Below, piece by piece: positions 25,962-36,297 of a stretch of DNA of 64,000 nt. The notes under the pieces were generated by a model that worked only from the letters and a program-made list of their open reading frames with translations, did no database searches and was not told the origin of the DNA. The stretch covers positions 38,049-102,048 of the forward strand of contig JADIYA010000017.1 of assembly GCA_016705545.1 (NCBI GenBank), read 5' to 3'. Numbering within the stretch: the stretch's first letter is position 1; every line of letters starts with the position of its first letter. Source of the stretch: Flavobacteriales bacterium (GTDB taxonomy: Bacteria; Bacteroidota; Bacteroidia; Flavobacteriales_F; PHOS-HE28). A program made the position numbers and the translations under genes.

Positions 25962-28900
25962 TTACTTCTGGATCACCAGCCGCTCGGTGTGGATCGCGCT
26001 GCCGGCCGCGATGCTCACCAAGTACATGCCGTTGGCCAGTTCCCCGTTCAGGGCGATGGTGGTGTTCACGAAGCCGTCCTGCACCCTTATGGTGCGCTGG
26101 GCCACGCGCTTGCCGAAGCTGTCGTAGATGTCCACGTTGATCGACTCAACACCCTCCTCCACGTTGCTCAGGCTCACGAAGAGCTGGTCGCCGTTGTTGG
26201 GGTTCGGGTACATCGCCACGCTCCGCTCGGACTGACCGGCTGCGCTTGAAGAACTCTCCTCAGCCATGCCGAAGCTGCATGTGGTGGTGAGCAGGCAGAT
26301 ATCGCCGTAGGGATCGCTGCTGTGGCACCAGGTAGCGCCATTGTCGAAGCTCGCGCGCACATCCACTTCGTAGGTCTTGCCGCAGGTGAGGCCGTTGGTG
26401 TTCACCCAGTACTTACCCGTGGCGCTGGTCTTCACGATGGTGACGAACTCAGCCGGGATGCGGAAGCGGAACTGGTAGCGGTTCGCATTCACCCAGTTGC
26501 AGTTGGCGTTCATGCGGCGCACCGTGCGGGCATGCACATACACGTTGGTGCCGATGGTGCGGCTTTGTCCGCAGCTCAGGTAGGGGTTGCCGGGCTGGTC
26601 CTGGAGCTTGGTGCGGGGGCACTGGGCCTCAGCGCTGTTCACCACCAGGCGGCAGGCAGGGCCCCAGTTGTTGTAGTTGCCATTGATGCGGCCGCGCACC
26701 TTCACGTTGTAGAAGCCGCCCTCGGTGAGCTGATTGCCGAGCCATGCGTTGAGCTGGAAGTGGGCAGCACGGGTTGCGCTGGCCGGCAAGCCGTTGCTCG
26801 TGTTGTGGCTCTGGAAGCGCTTGAAGCTGTAGCCGCCATTGGGCGTGTACCACCACATCTGGTAGCCGCTGTTGGCGTTGTTCACGCCGTACTCATCGCT
26901 CACGTCCTGGTTGGCATTGGCCACCACGAATTCACCGCCGCAGGGGCTGATCTTCCAGTCACGCTTGTCGCAGCTGGTGTAGATCAGGCGGTCAGTGCTC
27001 ACGGGCAGGCAGAAGCCTTCGTTGTTCGCGATCTGGCTGTTGATTCCGCTGGTGAAGCCGCCTTCGCCGAAGGTGCCGTAGAGGTTATCGATCAAGCGCA
27101 CGCTGCTGTTGATCTTCAACAGGTAGCCGCCGTTCACGATGCCGTCGCCGCCACCGTCAGTCACCACGAGGTAGAAGCAGCCGTCGGGCAGGCAGGTAGC
27201 CTCGCTTCCGTTACCGATCAAGGCGCCGCCGCCGCTCTGAACCAGGATGTTGGTGGTCTCTTGGTAGATGGCCCAGGTGAGGTTATCCACGCCGTCGGCC
27301 TGATACACGAAGTCCAGGTCCGTGGTGCAGGCAACGCCTTCGCACACACAGCTTCCGTTCAGCACATCGAGCACGGTTTGCGGATCAAGGTCATCGCAGG
27401 CATCGCCTTGCTCACCAGGAACCGTCGGGCAATCGTCGTCGCAATCCGGAATCAAGTCGCCGTCTGTATCGGTGAGGTCGGGGTTCACCGCAACGCTTGC
27501 CGTGCTGAAGCAACCGGTTGCCGTGTTGGTGACCGTCACCTCGAAGGTCGTCGGCACCGGAGAAACGGTCACGCCGGTGGGGTTCTGCACTCCGCTCGTG
27601 AAGTAGGCGGGGCTGGATGTCCAGCCGTAGGCGTAAGGCAGTGGCGTACCAGTCACGCTCACGTTGTCAATGGCCCAGTACCAATCCCAGGTGGCGAAGT
27701 AGCGGAAGCGCACTTGGACGGTATTCTGTCCCAGGTATGCGTTCAGGCTCGGGGTCGCATTTGCGAAAACGGTGGGCGTTCCCTGATCCGCCGCGTAGGT
27801 GACCAATGGCGCCCATGAACCGCCACCGTTGGTGGAAATCTCAACGTTCGCGTTGTCGTCGCCAAGCCAGTTGTAGTGGTGCCAGAAGCTGAGGGTCGCC
27901 GAGGAGTAACCGACCAAGCTGAAGACCGGGCTCACCAATGTGGTGTTCGTGGTGCTTCCACTACCAGGGGCATCGGCATTCGACATGTAGAACTGCGACG
28001 CATCGTTGCTGTTGTTCGCACCACCAATGGGGCCTACGAACCCATTGGGACGCAGGGTCCACGCAGCAAGCGATACATCGCCGATACCCGTGGTGGTGGT
28101 GGTGTTCGTCGTGGTCCAACCTGCGGCAACGCCGTTGAAATTCTCCGTGAGGATGGTGCCGGGAGGGCTGCTGGGACCGCTCGTGAGGTCCACAAGATCA
28201 CCATCACAGACGGTGAGGTCGCTTGCATTCGCAGTCACACCGGTGGGATTCGGGTTCACAGTGACGCTTACGTTCACAGGAGCGCTCGTGCAGCTGCCCA
28301 AGGTGCTCGTGAAGACGAAAGTGCCGTTGTTCGCCAAGGTGGCGCTTCCGATGCTCTCATCCTCGTTGCTGCCACCGCCATAGCCGGGGCCGGTCCACGA
28401 GTAGATGGTGCCGATACCGCCTGAACCATCGAGGTTCAGCGTTTGGCCTTCGCAGATCGGGCTGTTGCTGGTCGCGCTCGCGGTTGGCGTGGGATCCACC
28501 ACAAGTGTCAACTCATTGCTGACATCTTCATCAGGACCAGTCGAGCAGGTCACCTTCAGCACATAGTAATAGGTGCCGGGGGCCAGCGGATCGGTCGTAT
28601 AGCTGAGCGTGGTCGCGCCCGTTCCGCCTGTTACATCCACATAGGGGCCGCCACTGGGGCCGGTCTGCCACTGGTAGCTGATGCCGGACCCGAAGGTGGC
28701 TCCTACGTTGGTCATGTTCTTGGTAAGACCCGCGCAGATCGGGCTGCCGCCTGTGAGGCTCGAGGTGCCGGTACCAGGAATCCCTACGCAAGCTGCCAAG
28801 GAGAACTCGTCAGCACCGATGCAAGGCGTGGCTCCACGCGGATCGCCGTCGATATCCGTGAGAACACCAGCACTGGCGCCGGTCAGGAAGAGCGGCGTTG

Positions 28901-30583
28901 CTTCCGGGACCATGCTCACATCAATGCCGCAACCTCCTGCGAGCGGAACGGCCGTGAGGGCGGCGAAGCTCGCGTTGTCGTTGGTGGCTGGCACATGCAA
29001 CAAGGTGCTGTACGAGCGGAGGTTGGCCGCCGGGACGATCGTGGATGCATCGAATGCGGCTGCCGTGTACTGGAGCGTGAGCACGGTAGTGCCCGCTTTT
29101 CCAAGCAGGCTCCATGGGGTGCTACCTACATAGTATGCGTTGTTATTCAGCGTGAGGCCCATGGCGCTGGTACCGCCGCTCGGTAGGTAGATGCACGTGT
29201 GGGTGGTGCTGAAGCCCGTGGGATTGCCACCCGTGAGCACGTTGCTGAAGATGTTGTTGCGGACGTCGCAACCAGTTTGGCCCGTGCCCACGATGCCAAG
29301 GCATGCGGTGAGATCCGTGCTGATGACACCAGGAATGGCCCCTGAAAGATGCACCGTATTGTGCAGTACCGAGTGCCCAACGCTGGTTCCGATCCGGATG
29401 CCGAAGACGCCGAAGGTGGTGCTGAAAGCACCAGTGCCCGCGACCTGGCTGTTCTTCACGTCGCGGATGCAGTTGTTGCGAACCGTGATGCTTGCACCAA
29501 CGTTCACGTTGATGCCGTAGGCGCCGAAGGTGCCCGTGTTCTGGTTGTACACGTTGAAGATGGAGTTGCCCTCCACCACGGCCAGAGTGCCGCTGGCGCT
29601 TACTTCACCAAGCCCAATGCCCTGCACACTGGTGGCCAGATAACTCTCGATGTTGCGAATGGTATTGCGCGCGATGGTTCCGGACCCGAACCCCTGCAAG
29701 GTCATGCCCCTTGAATAAACCGTTGTGGGGTTGCCCGATGTGGCGCTTCCGATCGTGTTGTCCGTGATCGTCAGTACCGGCACGACCGTTACAGCCGATC
29801 CTTGCACCGCGATCCCGCGCCCGCAAGCGTCAATGGCGCAGTTCGTGACAGTGAAAGCCGTTGAGGTCTGTCCACCTGGAATGGTCGTGCTCACCGACGT
29901 GATCGCACTAGGTGCCGTCGTGGCCGCAACCGTGGATGCACCGCCGCCGTTGAGGATACCGTAGGTGGTGGTGCATCGCGGTGGTGGTGCCGGTGATGCC
30001 CGATGAGTTCTGTCCCTGTGGCGCTGCCGTTCAGGATGCAGTTGCTGATGGTAACCACATCAGTGCTCGTTACCAGCGTGGAGTGCGCCAAACGGATAAC
30101 CGACGTGTACGTGGTGGCAGCCGCCGCCGCGTTGGTGATCGTCAAGTCACGATCGTTGGCTCCGCCGCCAGGGGCATCGCCATTGATCGTCACGTTGTCG
30201 GCACCATTCAATTCGATGATGCCCCTGCCGCTCACAGAAGTACCGGTAATCGTGATCCCGGGAGCAGCAGGACTGATCGTTACGCTGGTGTAAGAGGCAG
30301 CACCTGCGCCCGAGCTGTTCAGTACAGCGGAGCCGGCAGGTTCCGCATAGCTGCCCAGCACTGTCAAGGTGATGGTTCCGCTTACCGTTCCGGTGTTGAT
30401 CTCCGCGAATGCAGCCGCCAAGGATGCGCAGGGCGTGCATGCCGAACCGCCTCCGGAAGAGGCGACAGCGATGTTCTGCGCGTACGACCGCGTGCCCACC
30501 AGCGCCAATGCGGCGCCCAGAAGGCCTGCTTTGCACCACCGCGAGAATCGCGTGGCGCGCGTCGAAGTATCCCGACAATTCAT
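25962..30583 (-). CDS. Very large T9SS surface protein (beta-helix, jelly-roll, type A sorting signal), frameshifted
   Basis: Starting at 30583, a signal peptide (AALALVGTRSYAQ) leads into right-handed beta-helix repeats (GITITGTSVSGRGIIELNGA). The frame breaks between ~30012 and 29965; the rest reads GILNGGGASTVAATTAPSAI and continues ~1300 residues to 25962. Later parts contain Ig-like PTASATSNSPICEGQTL, a jelly-roll (SATLSFWHHYNWLGDDN), a thrombospondin type 3-like calcium stretch (DTDGDLIPDCDDDCP), a Cys-rich module, and the type A sorting signal (YPNPNNGDQLFVSLSN...RLVIQK). Total is about 1540 residues. Two single-base shifts close together, in a CACCACCACC-type stretch, would restore one frame. 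It is probably an outer-surface adhesin. Confidence 0.82.
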
Positions 30584-31102
30584 GAGTTGGGGTTTTGGGT
30601 TAGGGTTCAGGAGTTGGTTGGCAGCTTCCGTGGTGCCGCACGGGCAAGGCCGGGGAGGCCTGTTGGAATGGCATGCCTGCTTCCGCGTGGCGATGCTCAA
30701 TGGTGTAAGGCGTAATGGGGATTCCGGTGAGGGAGGGGGTTTCGGTTAAGGGGTGCCAATGTAGAAGTGGTTATCGGCAATGCCAATGTTTTTGGCCAGT
30801 CGTCGACTATAACCTTTGTTCCATCGAAGGGAGTTTTCAACAACTGGGCTCGCCGGGCCGCTCGGCGCACGAATTTCATCGACCGTGGCCTTGGCGTTCA
30901 ATGGCAGGGCGCTCAGCTTGAACAGACTCCTGGAAGAGTTCAGAGTCGTCGATTCACCTCGGTGCTTCCCTTACTAATAGGGCCACCGGCTTTTGAGATC
31001 ACCTCCCCCCATCGGCCACTCTCCACCATTCATTGGACCGCGAGGAAAGGAAGCGGGAAGGAAGAGCCGCCCAAGCTCACAGCGCAAATACCTTCGCCAC
31101 CC
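30584..31102. other. Intergenic region between the surface protein and dnaX
   Basis: About 520 bases with no convincing gene. It holds divergent control regions: the start of the surface-protein gene on one side and dnaX on the other. A possible promoter is TTTTTGG at 30789 followed by TATAACCTTTG at 30808-30818; its spacing is poor. The open frame running from 30767 into dnaX has no family-like residues before 31103. Confidence 0.5.
31089..31096 (+). promoter_or_regulatory. -7-like box before dnaX
   Basis: TACCTTCG ends six bases before the dnaX ATG at 31103. The same TACCTT(C/G) plus short leader occurs before ccmB. Confidence 0.4.
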
Positions 31103-32838
31103 ATGGAGCCCTTCATCGTCAGCGCGCGCAAGTACCGGCCGGAGACCTTCGATACCGTGGTGGGCCAGGAGGCGGTGACCGCCACGCTGATGAATGCCAT
31201 CCGCACCAAGCACCTGGCGTCGGCCTTCCTCTTCACCGGTCCGCGCGGCGTGGGCAAGACCACCTGCGCCCGGATACTGGCGCGCACCATCAACTGCGAG
31301 AACCTCAACGCGGACCTCACCACCTGCGGCACCTGCGCGCCGTGCAAGACCTTTCAGGAAGGGCACAGCCTGAGCATCTTCGAGCTCGATGCCGCCAGCA
31401 ACAACAGCGTCGACGACATCCGCAACCTGATCCTGCAGGTGAGCATCGCCCCGCAGGTGGGCGAGAAGAAGGTGTACATCATCGACGAGGTGCACATGCT
31501 CAGTTCCGCGGCCTTCAACGCCTTCCTGAAGACCCTGGAGGAGCCGCCGCCCTACGCCATCTTCATCCTGGCCACCACCGAGAAGCACAAGATCCTGCCC
31601 ACGATCCTGAGCCGCTGCCAGGTCTTCGACTTCCGGCGCATCGGCATCGTCGATATCGCCAGGCACCTGGCCGGCATCGCGAAGAACGAAGGCATCGAGG
31701 CCGAGCCGCAAGCGCTGCACCTGATCGCCCAGAAGGCCGATGGCGGCCTGCGCGACGCGCTCAGCATCTTCGATCAGCTGGTGAGCTTCGCCGGGCGCCG
31801 ACTCACCTACCAGACGGCCCGCGCCAACCTGAATGTGCTCGACCACGAGCACTACTTCACCATCACGGACAACCTCGCACAGGGCGACCTGCCCGCCGCG
31901 CTACTGGAGTTCAACACCATCCTGCAGAACGGCTTCGACGGCCACCTCTTCGTGACCGGATTGGCGCGCCACTTCCGCGACCTGCTCGTGAGCCAGGATG
32001 CGCGCACGCTGCCGCTGCTCGAAGTGAGCGAGGACCTGGTGGCGCGCTACGGCGAACAGGCCCAAGCCACTCCGCGCGATCTGCTGCTGCGCGGCCTCGA
32101 CCGCTTGGCGCAATGCGATGCGCAGTACAAGCAGAGCAAGGAGCCGCGCATGCTGGTGGAGCTCACGCTGATGCAGCTCTGCCGATTGAACGCGCCCGCA
32201 GCTCCCGCAGCAGAGGCGCCCTTGGCTGAAAAAAAAAGCCCTGACGTAAGCAGTGCGCCCCAGAAGCCGGCACCTGCCCCGGCCGCGCCCGCTCCGCCCT
32301 TGGCCGCTGCCGTGGCAGCCGAGCCCAAGCCATCGCCCGCAGCCGATGGCTACGTGCCCAAGCGCCGGCTCGTGCGCGATCATGTGAGCATCAATCCCGT
32401 GGCCGCCGCGCAGCCTCACCTGCTGAAGCCGCTGTGGCCGATACCGACGAAGGACCCGCGCTGCCCAGTGCAACCAAGGAGGTGAATCAAGCACTGCTCC
32501 TGCGCGTATGGAGCGACTATGCCGTAGCGCGCAAACGCGAAGGCAAGAACAGCCTGCACGCCACCTTGGCCGCGCATGAACCGATGGCTGCAGGACCCAG
32601 CCTGGTGAGCTTCGCGATCGTGAACGACGTGCAGGAGAAGTACCTGCGCGAGGAGAAGCCCGTGCTGCTTGCGCACTTGCGCCGCGAGCTGAATGATCCC
32701 GTGCTGCAGCTCGAGGTGGTGAAGGAGACGGTGGTGGTGCGTCCGCGTTACACGAAGCTCGACAAGTTCACGATCATGGCCGAACGGAATCCCGCTCTGC
32801 TGAAGTTGAAGTCGGAGCTGGATCTGGACCTGTCGTAG
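31103..32838 (+). CDS. dnaX: DNA polymerase III subunits gamma/tau, with A9 slippery run and 3' frameshift
   Basis: DnaX is the AAA+ clamp-loader subunit. It has Walker A GPRGVGKT (residues 46-53), a four-Cys zinc module (C65, C75, C78, C81), the DEVHML Walker B region and the SRC sensor. The start ATG at 31103 begins MEPFIVSARKYRPETFD. At codon 376 lies a run of nine A (32229-32237); a -1 shift there stops at TGA 32242, giving a ~380-residue gamma. The zero frame runs through a Pro/Ala linker to 32485. The tau C-terminal domain (LRVWSDYAVARKREG ... NPALLKLKSELDLDLS) lies in the -1 frame, ending at 32838, so a second -1 event near 32400-32420 is needed; that one is probably a sequence indel. 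Confidence 0.9.
32229..32244 (+). promoter_or_regulatory. Candidate dnaX frameshift/slippage site
   Basis: Nine consecutive A followed by GCCCTGA. A -1 shift or insertion of one A gives an immediate TGA (32242-32244); loss of one A gives TAA at 32247. An AGAGG sequence about 16 bases upstream could act as a stimulating internal Shine-Dalgarno. Thermus thermophilus dnaX uses an A9 run and E. coli an A6G site for the same purpose. Confidence 0.6.
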
Positions 32839-32930
32839 GGCGATTCGCCTCCGCAGGCAGCGGGATTGCTTCGTGCGGCTTCTTCAAGCCGCTCGGGACC
32901 GTCCGGTCCTGTTGATACGGGGCCAATTCT

Positions 32931-33730
32931 TCAGATCAGCGCAAGTGCATCCTCTTCCTCGGCGATGGCCTCGGCCTCGTCGGTGATGCGCGCGGCGCCC
33001 TGCTGGTGCATGTAGATGCTCCACTCGCCGTTGGCGTATTCCAGCGCGCTCATGTGCTCGATCCAATCGCCGCTGTTCATGTAGCGCACGCTGCCCTGGG
33101 CGTTATTGATGGTGCGCAGCTGCGGCTGGTGGATGTGGCCGCAGACCACGTAATGGAGCCTTCGTGGATGGCCACCTCGGCGGCGGTCTCCTCGAAATCG
33201 CTGATGTAGGCCACGGCGCGCTTCACGCTCTTCTTGATGCGCGCGCTGAAGCTCATGCGCGGCCTTCCGAGGAAGGTGAGCACGCGGTTCACCAGGTCGT
33301 TGATGCGGATGAGCCCATCGTAGCCGAAGCCGCCGAGCTTGGCGATCCACTTCGCGTGGCGTGTGCTGGCGTCGAAGATGTCGCCATGGAAGAACCAGTA
33401 GCGCTCGCCATCAAGCTCGAGCTCCAGGCGATCGATGAGCTGGAGGTTGCCGAACTGCGCAGGACTGTAGCGTCGCAGGGCCTCATCGTGGTTGCCGGTG
33501 AGGTAATAAACGGGCACTTTGGAGGCGAGCTTCATCAGGCGCTTCAGCACCTTCATGTGGCTGGCCGGGAAGTAGCTCTTCTTGAATTGCCAGATGTCGA
33601 TGATGTCGCCGTTCAGCACCACCATGCGCGGGCACACGCTGCGGAGGTAGTGGAGCAGTTCCTCCGCCCGGCTGCCGTACGTGCCCAAATGCAGGTCGGA
33701 GAGCACGAGCACATCAATGGGTCGCTTCAT
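32931..33730 (-). CDS. LpxH-like UDP-2,3-diacylglucosamine diphosphatase, frameshifted
   Basis: This calcineurin-like metallophosphoesterase resembles enzymes that cleave UDP-2,3-diacylglucosamine in lipid A synthesis. Metal-site motifs are DLHLGTYG, LNGDIIDIW, TGNHDE and HGDIFDAS in the first frame (33730 to ~33160). The frame then breaks; the neighbouring frame continues as LHYVVCGHIHQPQLRT, providing the last GHxH motif, and ends at 32931 (EEEDALALI). The junction is at about 33155-33162, where AIHEGS meets HYVVCGH. A one-base indel explains it. Start MKRPIDVLVLSDLHLG is clear. The exact substrate is inferred from the family. Confidence 0.85.
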
Positions 33731-33848
33731 GGCTGCGGCGCTTTATCGGCGGCGAAGCTGAGGCGGAAATGTGGCGGCAGGGTGAAGCCGATGTGAAGGG
33801 AAGCGTCTTCGTCAACAGGCGATGTTGGCGGCGCCCGACCTTCGCGGC

Positions 33849-34211
33849 ATGGAAGAGCTGACCATCGTGCTCGGCGCAAGCGAGAAACCGGATCGCTACG
33901 CGAACATGGCCGCCCGCCGGTTGATGGCTTACGGGCATGCGGTAATGTGCATCGGCAGGCGGCCCGGCCGCATCGGCGATCTCCCGATCCACACGGAGAT
34001 CCCGGCAGGCACGCGCGCCCACACGGTGACCTTGTACCTCTCGGCAGCGAACCAATCGGCCTGGCGCGAACGCCTGCTGGCGCTGAAGCCGCAGCGCGTG
34101 ATCTTCAATCCGGGAGCGGAGAATCCGGAATTCGCGCGGGAACTGGAAAGTGCCGGAACGGAAACAGTGGATGCCTGCACGCTGGTGTTGCTGGCCACTG
34201 GAGAGTATTGA
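33849..34211 (+). CDS. CoA-binding domain protein (YccU-like)
   Basis: This 120-residue protein is a single Rossmann-type CoA-binding domain. It shows TIVLGASEKPDRYANMAARR at the N-terminus, then VTLYLSAANQSAW and RVIFNPGAENPEFAREL, all typical of the family. The function of free-standing members is unknown; they may sense acyl-CoA. The ATG at 33849 begins the conserved region and follows ACCTTCGCGGC, the local promoter-like pattern; an in-frame Met at 33822 is less likely. It is divergent from the LpxH-like gene. Confidence 0.85.
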   Translation: MEELTIVLGASEKPDRYANMAARRLMAYGHAVMCIGRRPGRIGDLPIHTEIPAGTRAHTVTLYLSAANQSAWRERLLALKPQRVIFNPGAENPEFARELESAGTETVDACTLVLLATGEY

Positions 34212-34252
34212 GGTTGAGGGCAGAGAACCCAACCGGCCGCTGCCGGGCGCCT

Positions 34253-34756
34253 TCACTCCAAGCCCAGCACGCGCTTCGGGTACTCGAACCATACGAGCGT
34301 GCCGAGGTCGTGGCCGACCTCCTTCCAAGAGCCGGCAACGAAGTCGATGCGCACCATGCCGCAGGTGGGCAATTCCCCCACGTTCTCCCCGCAGAAGTGA
34401 TCCACTGCGGTTGAGAATCCGGGGTTGTGCCCGAAGAGCATGACGCGCTCTGCCCCATCGGGCAACGCGGCCACCACATCCGCGATGCCCTTCACTGATG
34501 CATGGTAGAGCCGGGGCTCCAGCGTGAACTGTCCTTGCGGCAGCGCGAGTTCCTTGGCGAAGAAGCGCGCGGTGGCCTGCGCCCGGTTGGCATCGCTGCT
34601 CACGATCAGCTGCGGCTGCTCGCCGCGCTCCTTGAAATGGCGCGCCATAGCAGGGGCATCGCGCAAGCCACGGTCGTTCAGTGGACGCTCATGATCGCTT
34701 TGCCCGGGATCGGCCCAGGAGCTCTTGGCGTGGCGGCAGAGGTAGAGGGTGCGCAT
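34253..34756 (-). CDS. SixA-type histidine phosphatase
   Basis: The 167-residue protein is a branch-2 histidine phosphatase like SixA, which dephosphorylates phosphohistidine in phosphorelay or PTS proteins. The catalytic RHAKSSW motif is at residues 8-14 (His9), followed by HERPLNDRGLRDAP, and the second His in MLFGHNPGFS. The length suits a stand-alone SixA. Target proteins are unknown. It is convergent with the CoA-binding gene, with about 40 bases between stops. Confidence 0.88.
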   Translation of the reverse strand: MRTLYLCRHAKSSWADPGQSDHERPLNDRGLRDAPAMARHFKERGEQPQLIVSSDANRAQATARFFAKELALPQGQFTLEPRLYHASVKGIADVVAALPDGAERVMLFGHNPGFSTAVDHFCGENVGELPTCGMVRIDFVAGSWKEVGHDLGTLVWFEYPKRVLGLE

Positions 34757-34831
34757 GGGGAGGTGTGGTGAGAGAATGGGGTACGAGTGCTGTCACGAGG
34801 GCTCCGCACCACGTGGGGTTGCTGTTGCCGA

Positions 34832-35503
34832 TCAGGCGGCTCGCATTGACCGTGCGCAGGATCGATCCTGTGGTGTCATTGCGCGGGGATGAGCCATGCA
34901 TCGAAGACGGGCCGCAAGGAAGGGATAGCTGCCTTCGATGATCGCGGGCAGCTCGTCGCGCGTGGCCCAGCGCGCTTCGTCGATGTCCTCTTCATGTTGC
35001 GCGATGAGCGGCTCGTGCGATGAGCCCTGCATGCGGTACCAGCGCGTGCGTTTCAGGCAGGCCCTTCCCTTCTCCGTGTAGGTGTGCCAGGTATCCGGCA
35101 GCTCGCCGATGATCCGGAGCGTGAGCAAGCCGCATTCCTCCTGCACCTCGCGAATGGCGGCAGCAGTGCTCTCTTCACCGGAGTCGAGCTTGCCTTTGGG
35201 CAGGTCCCAATGCCCGCGCCGATGGATCACGAGCAAGCGGCCACGTTCATCCTCCACCGCGCCACCCGCCGCTTCCACGAGGCGATGCTGCGCCATGAAG
35301 GACTCCCACGCATCGAAGCCATTGGCGCTGAAGAGCATCAGGCCCTGCACTTCGGGCCTGGCCATGGCATCGAATGCATGCAGCAGCTCTTCGCGATTGC
35401 GCGCATTCACCAGGAGCCAGTGCTCGCGCACGGCCATATCGGGCGCCGCTGTGGATATCTCCACCGGCTTCCCTGCCACCCACACCGCATACTTTCGCCG
35501 CAT
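34832..35503 (-). CDS. NUDIX hydrolase
   Basis: The protein hydrolyses a nucleoside diphosphate-linked compound. The NUDIX box (GKLDSGEESTAAAIREVQEE then CGLL) lies near residue 120-143, after AGGAVEDERGRLLVIHRRGHWDLP. The first ~80 residues (KYAVWVAGKPVEISTAAP) are a small extra domain common in Bacteroidota homologues next to pyrE. The start at 35503 overlaps that of pyrE on the other strand within one CATG. A Met further up at 35590 lies deep in antisense pyrE and is less likely. The C-terminus (RAMTPQDRSCARSMRAA) is extended and may be noisy. Substrate unknown. Confidence 0.85.
   Translation of the reverse strand: MRRKYAVWVAGKPVEISTAAPDMAVREHWLLVNARNREELLHAFDAMARPEVQGLMLFSANGFDAWESFMAQHRLVEAAGGAVEDERGRLLVIHRRGHWDLPKGKLDSGEESTAAAIREVQEECGLLTLRIIGELPDTWHTYTEKGRACLKRTRWYRMQGSSHEPLIAQHEEDIDEARWATRDELPAIIEGSYPFLAARLRCMAHPRAMTPQDRSCARSMRAA
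35490..35497 (+). promoter_or_regulatory. -7-like box before pyrE
   Basis: TACTTTCG ends four bases before the pyrE ATG at 35502 and lies inside the 5' coding sequence of the divergent NUDIX gene. Confidence 0.35.
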
Positions 35504-36152
35504 GGCTTCACCGCTCGATCCTTCATTGAAAGTCGCAGAGTTCCTGCTGCAGATCAAGGCCGTCAAACTTAGTCCGAAGAAGCCCTTCACCTGGGCCAGC
35601 GGGTGGAAGAGCCCGATCTACTGCGACAACCGCAAGACGCTTTCCTACCCGGCCGTGCGCACCTACATCCGGCAGCAGTTCGTGCATGTGATCAATAGCG
35701 AGTTCGGACGTCCTGACATGATCGCGGGCGTGGCCACCGGCGGCATCGCGCATGGCGCATTGGTGGCGCATGATCTGGGCCTCCCCTTCATCTATGTGCG
35801 CAGCGGCGCCAAGGACCACGGCATGAAGAACCAGGTGGAGGGTGACCTCACCGTGGGCCGCAATGTGGTGGTGGTAGAGGACCTGGTGAGCACCGGGCAG
35901 AGCAGCCTCAACGCGGTGGAAGCGTTGCGCGCCGAAGGCTGTGAAGTGAAGGGCATGGTCTCGATCTTCACCTATGGCTTCGATGAGGCGGCCAAGGCTT
36001 TCGCGAAAGCGAAGGTCCACTTGCACTCCCTCACCAACTACAGCATCCTGGTCGACCAGGCGCTTCGCGACGAATACATCACGGAGAAGGACTTGCTGCC
36101 GCTGAACGAGTGGCGGAAGGATCCGGCCAATTGGGGCGTGGTGAAGGCGTAG
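35502..36152 (+). CDS. pyrE: Orotate phosphoribosyltransferase
   Basis: PyrE converts orotate and PRPP to orotidine monophosphate in pyrimidine synthesis. The 216-residue protein has FTWASGWKSPIYCDNRKTLS, VATGGIAHGALVAHDL and the PRPP-binding loop VVVVEDLVSTGQSSLNA. The ATG at 35502 starts MASPLDPSLKVAEFLLQI, matching family length; a longer upstream frame has no family character. The ATG shares two bases with the NUDIX ATG on the opposite strand. Confidence 0.95.
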   Translation: MASPLDPSLKVAEFLLQIKAVKLSPKKPFTWASGWKSPIYCDNRKTLSYPAVRTYIRQQFVHVINSEFGRPDMIAGVATGGIAHGALVAHDLGLPFIYVRSGAKDHGMKNQVEGDLTVGRNVVVVEDLVSTGQSSLNAVEALRAEGCEVKGMVSIFTYGFDEAAKAFAKAKVHLHSLTNYSILVDQALRDEYITEKDLLPLNEWRKDPANWGVVKA

Positions 36153-36168
36153 AGCACGATGAGGCACG

Positions 36169-36280
36169 GGACCGCTTCACTTCGTTCGCGGTGACCGGGT
36201 ACCAGGAAGAGAGAACACACAGGTAACAAGACCGCTTCACTCGCCCTCCTTCGTCGGGCCGGTTCGCGGTGACCGGTTAC
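36169..36280 (+). repeat. Degenerate direct repeat between pyrE and the SRPBCC gene
   Basis: Two related segments, about 36169-36201 and 36229-36280, both begin GACCGCTTCACT and end TTCGCGGTGACCGG. The second has an internal insertion. Nothing else was seen in this gap. Confidence 0.6.
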
Positions 36281-36297
36281 AAACAAGAGATGCAAGC

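Noticed and set aside
26322..27818. Plus-strand open frame of 498 codons
   Set aside because: Antisense to the large T9SS gene. Its Ala/Val/His-rich composition is the complement of the real reading frame.
32229..32237. A9 run as a simple assembly error
   Set aside because: The zero frame continues sensibly for ~50 codons and the immediate alternative stops fit the known gamma/tau design, so it is reported as a candidate site instead.
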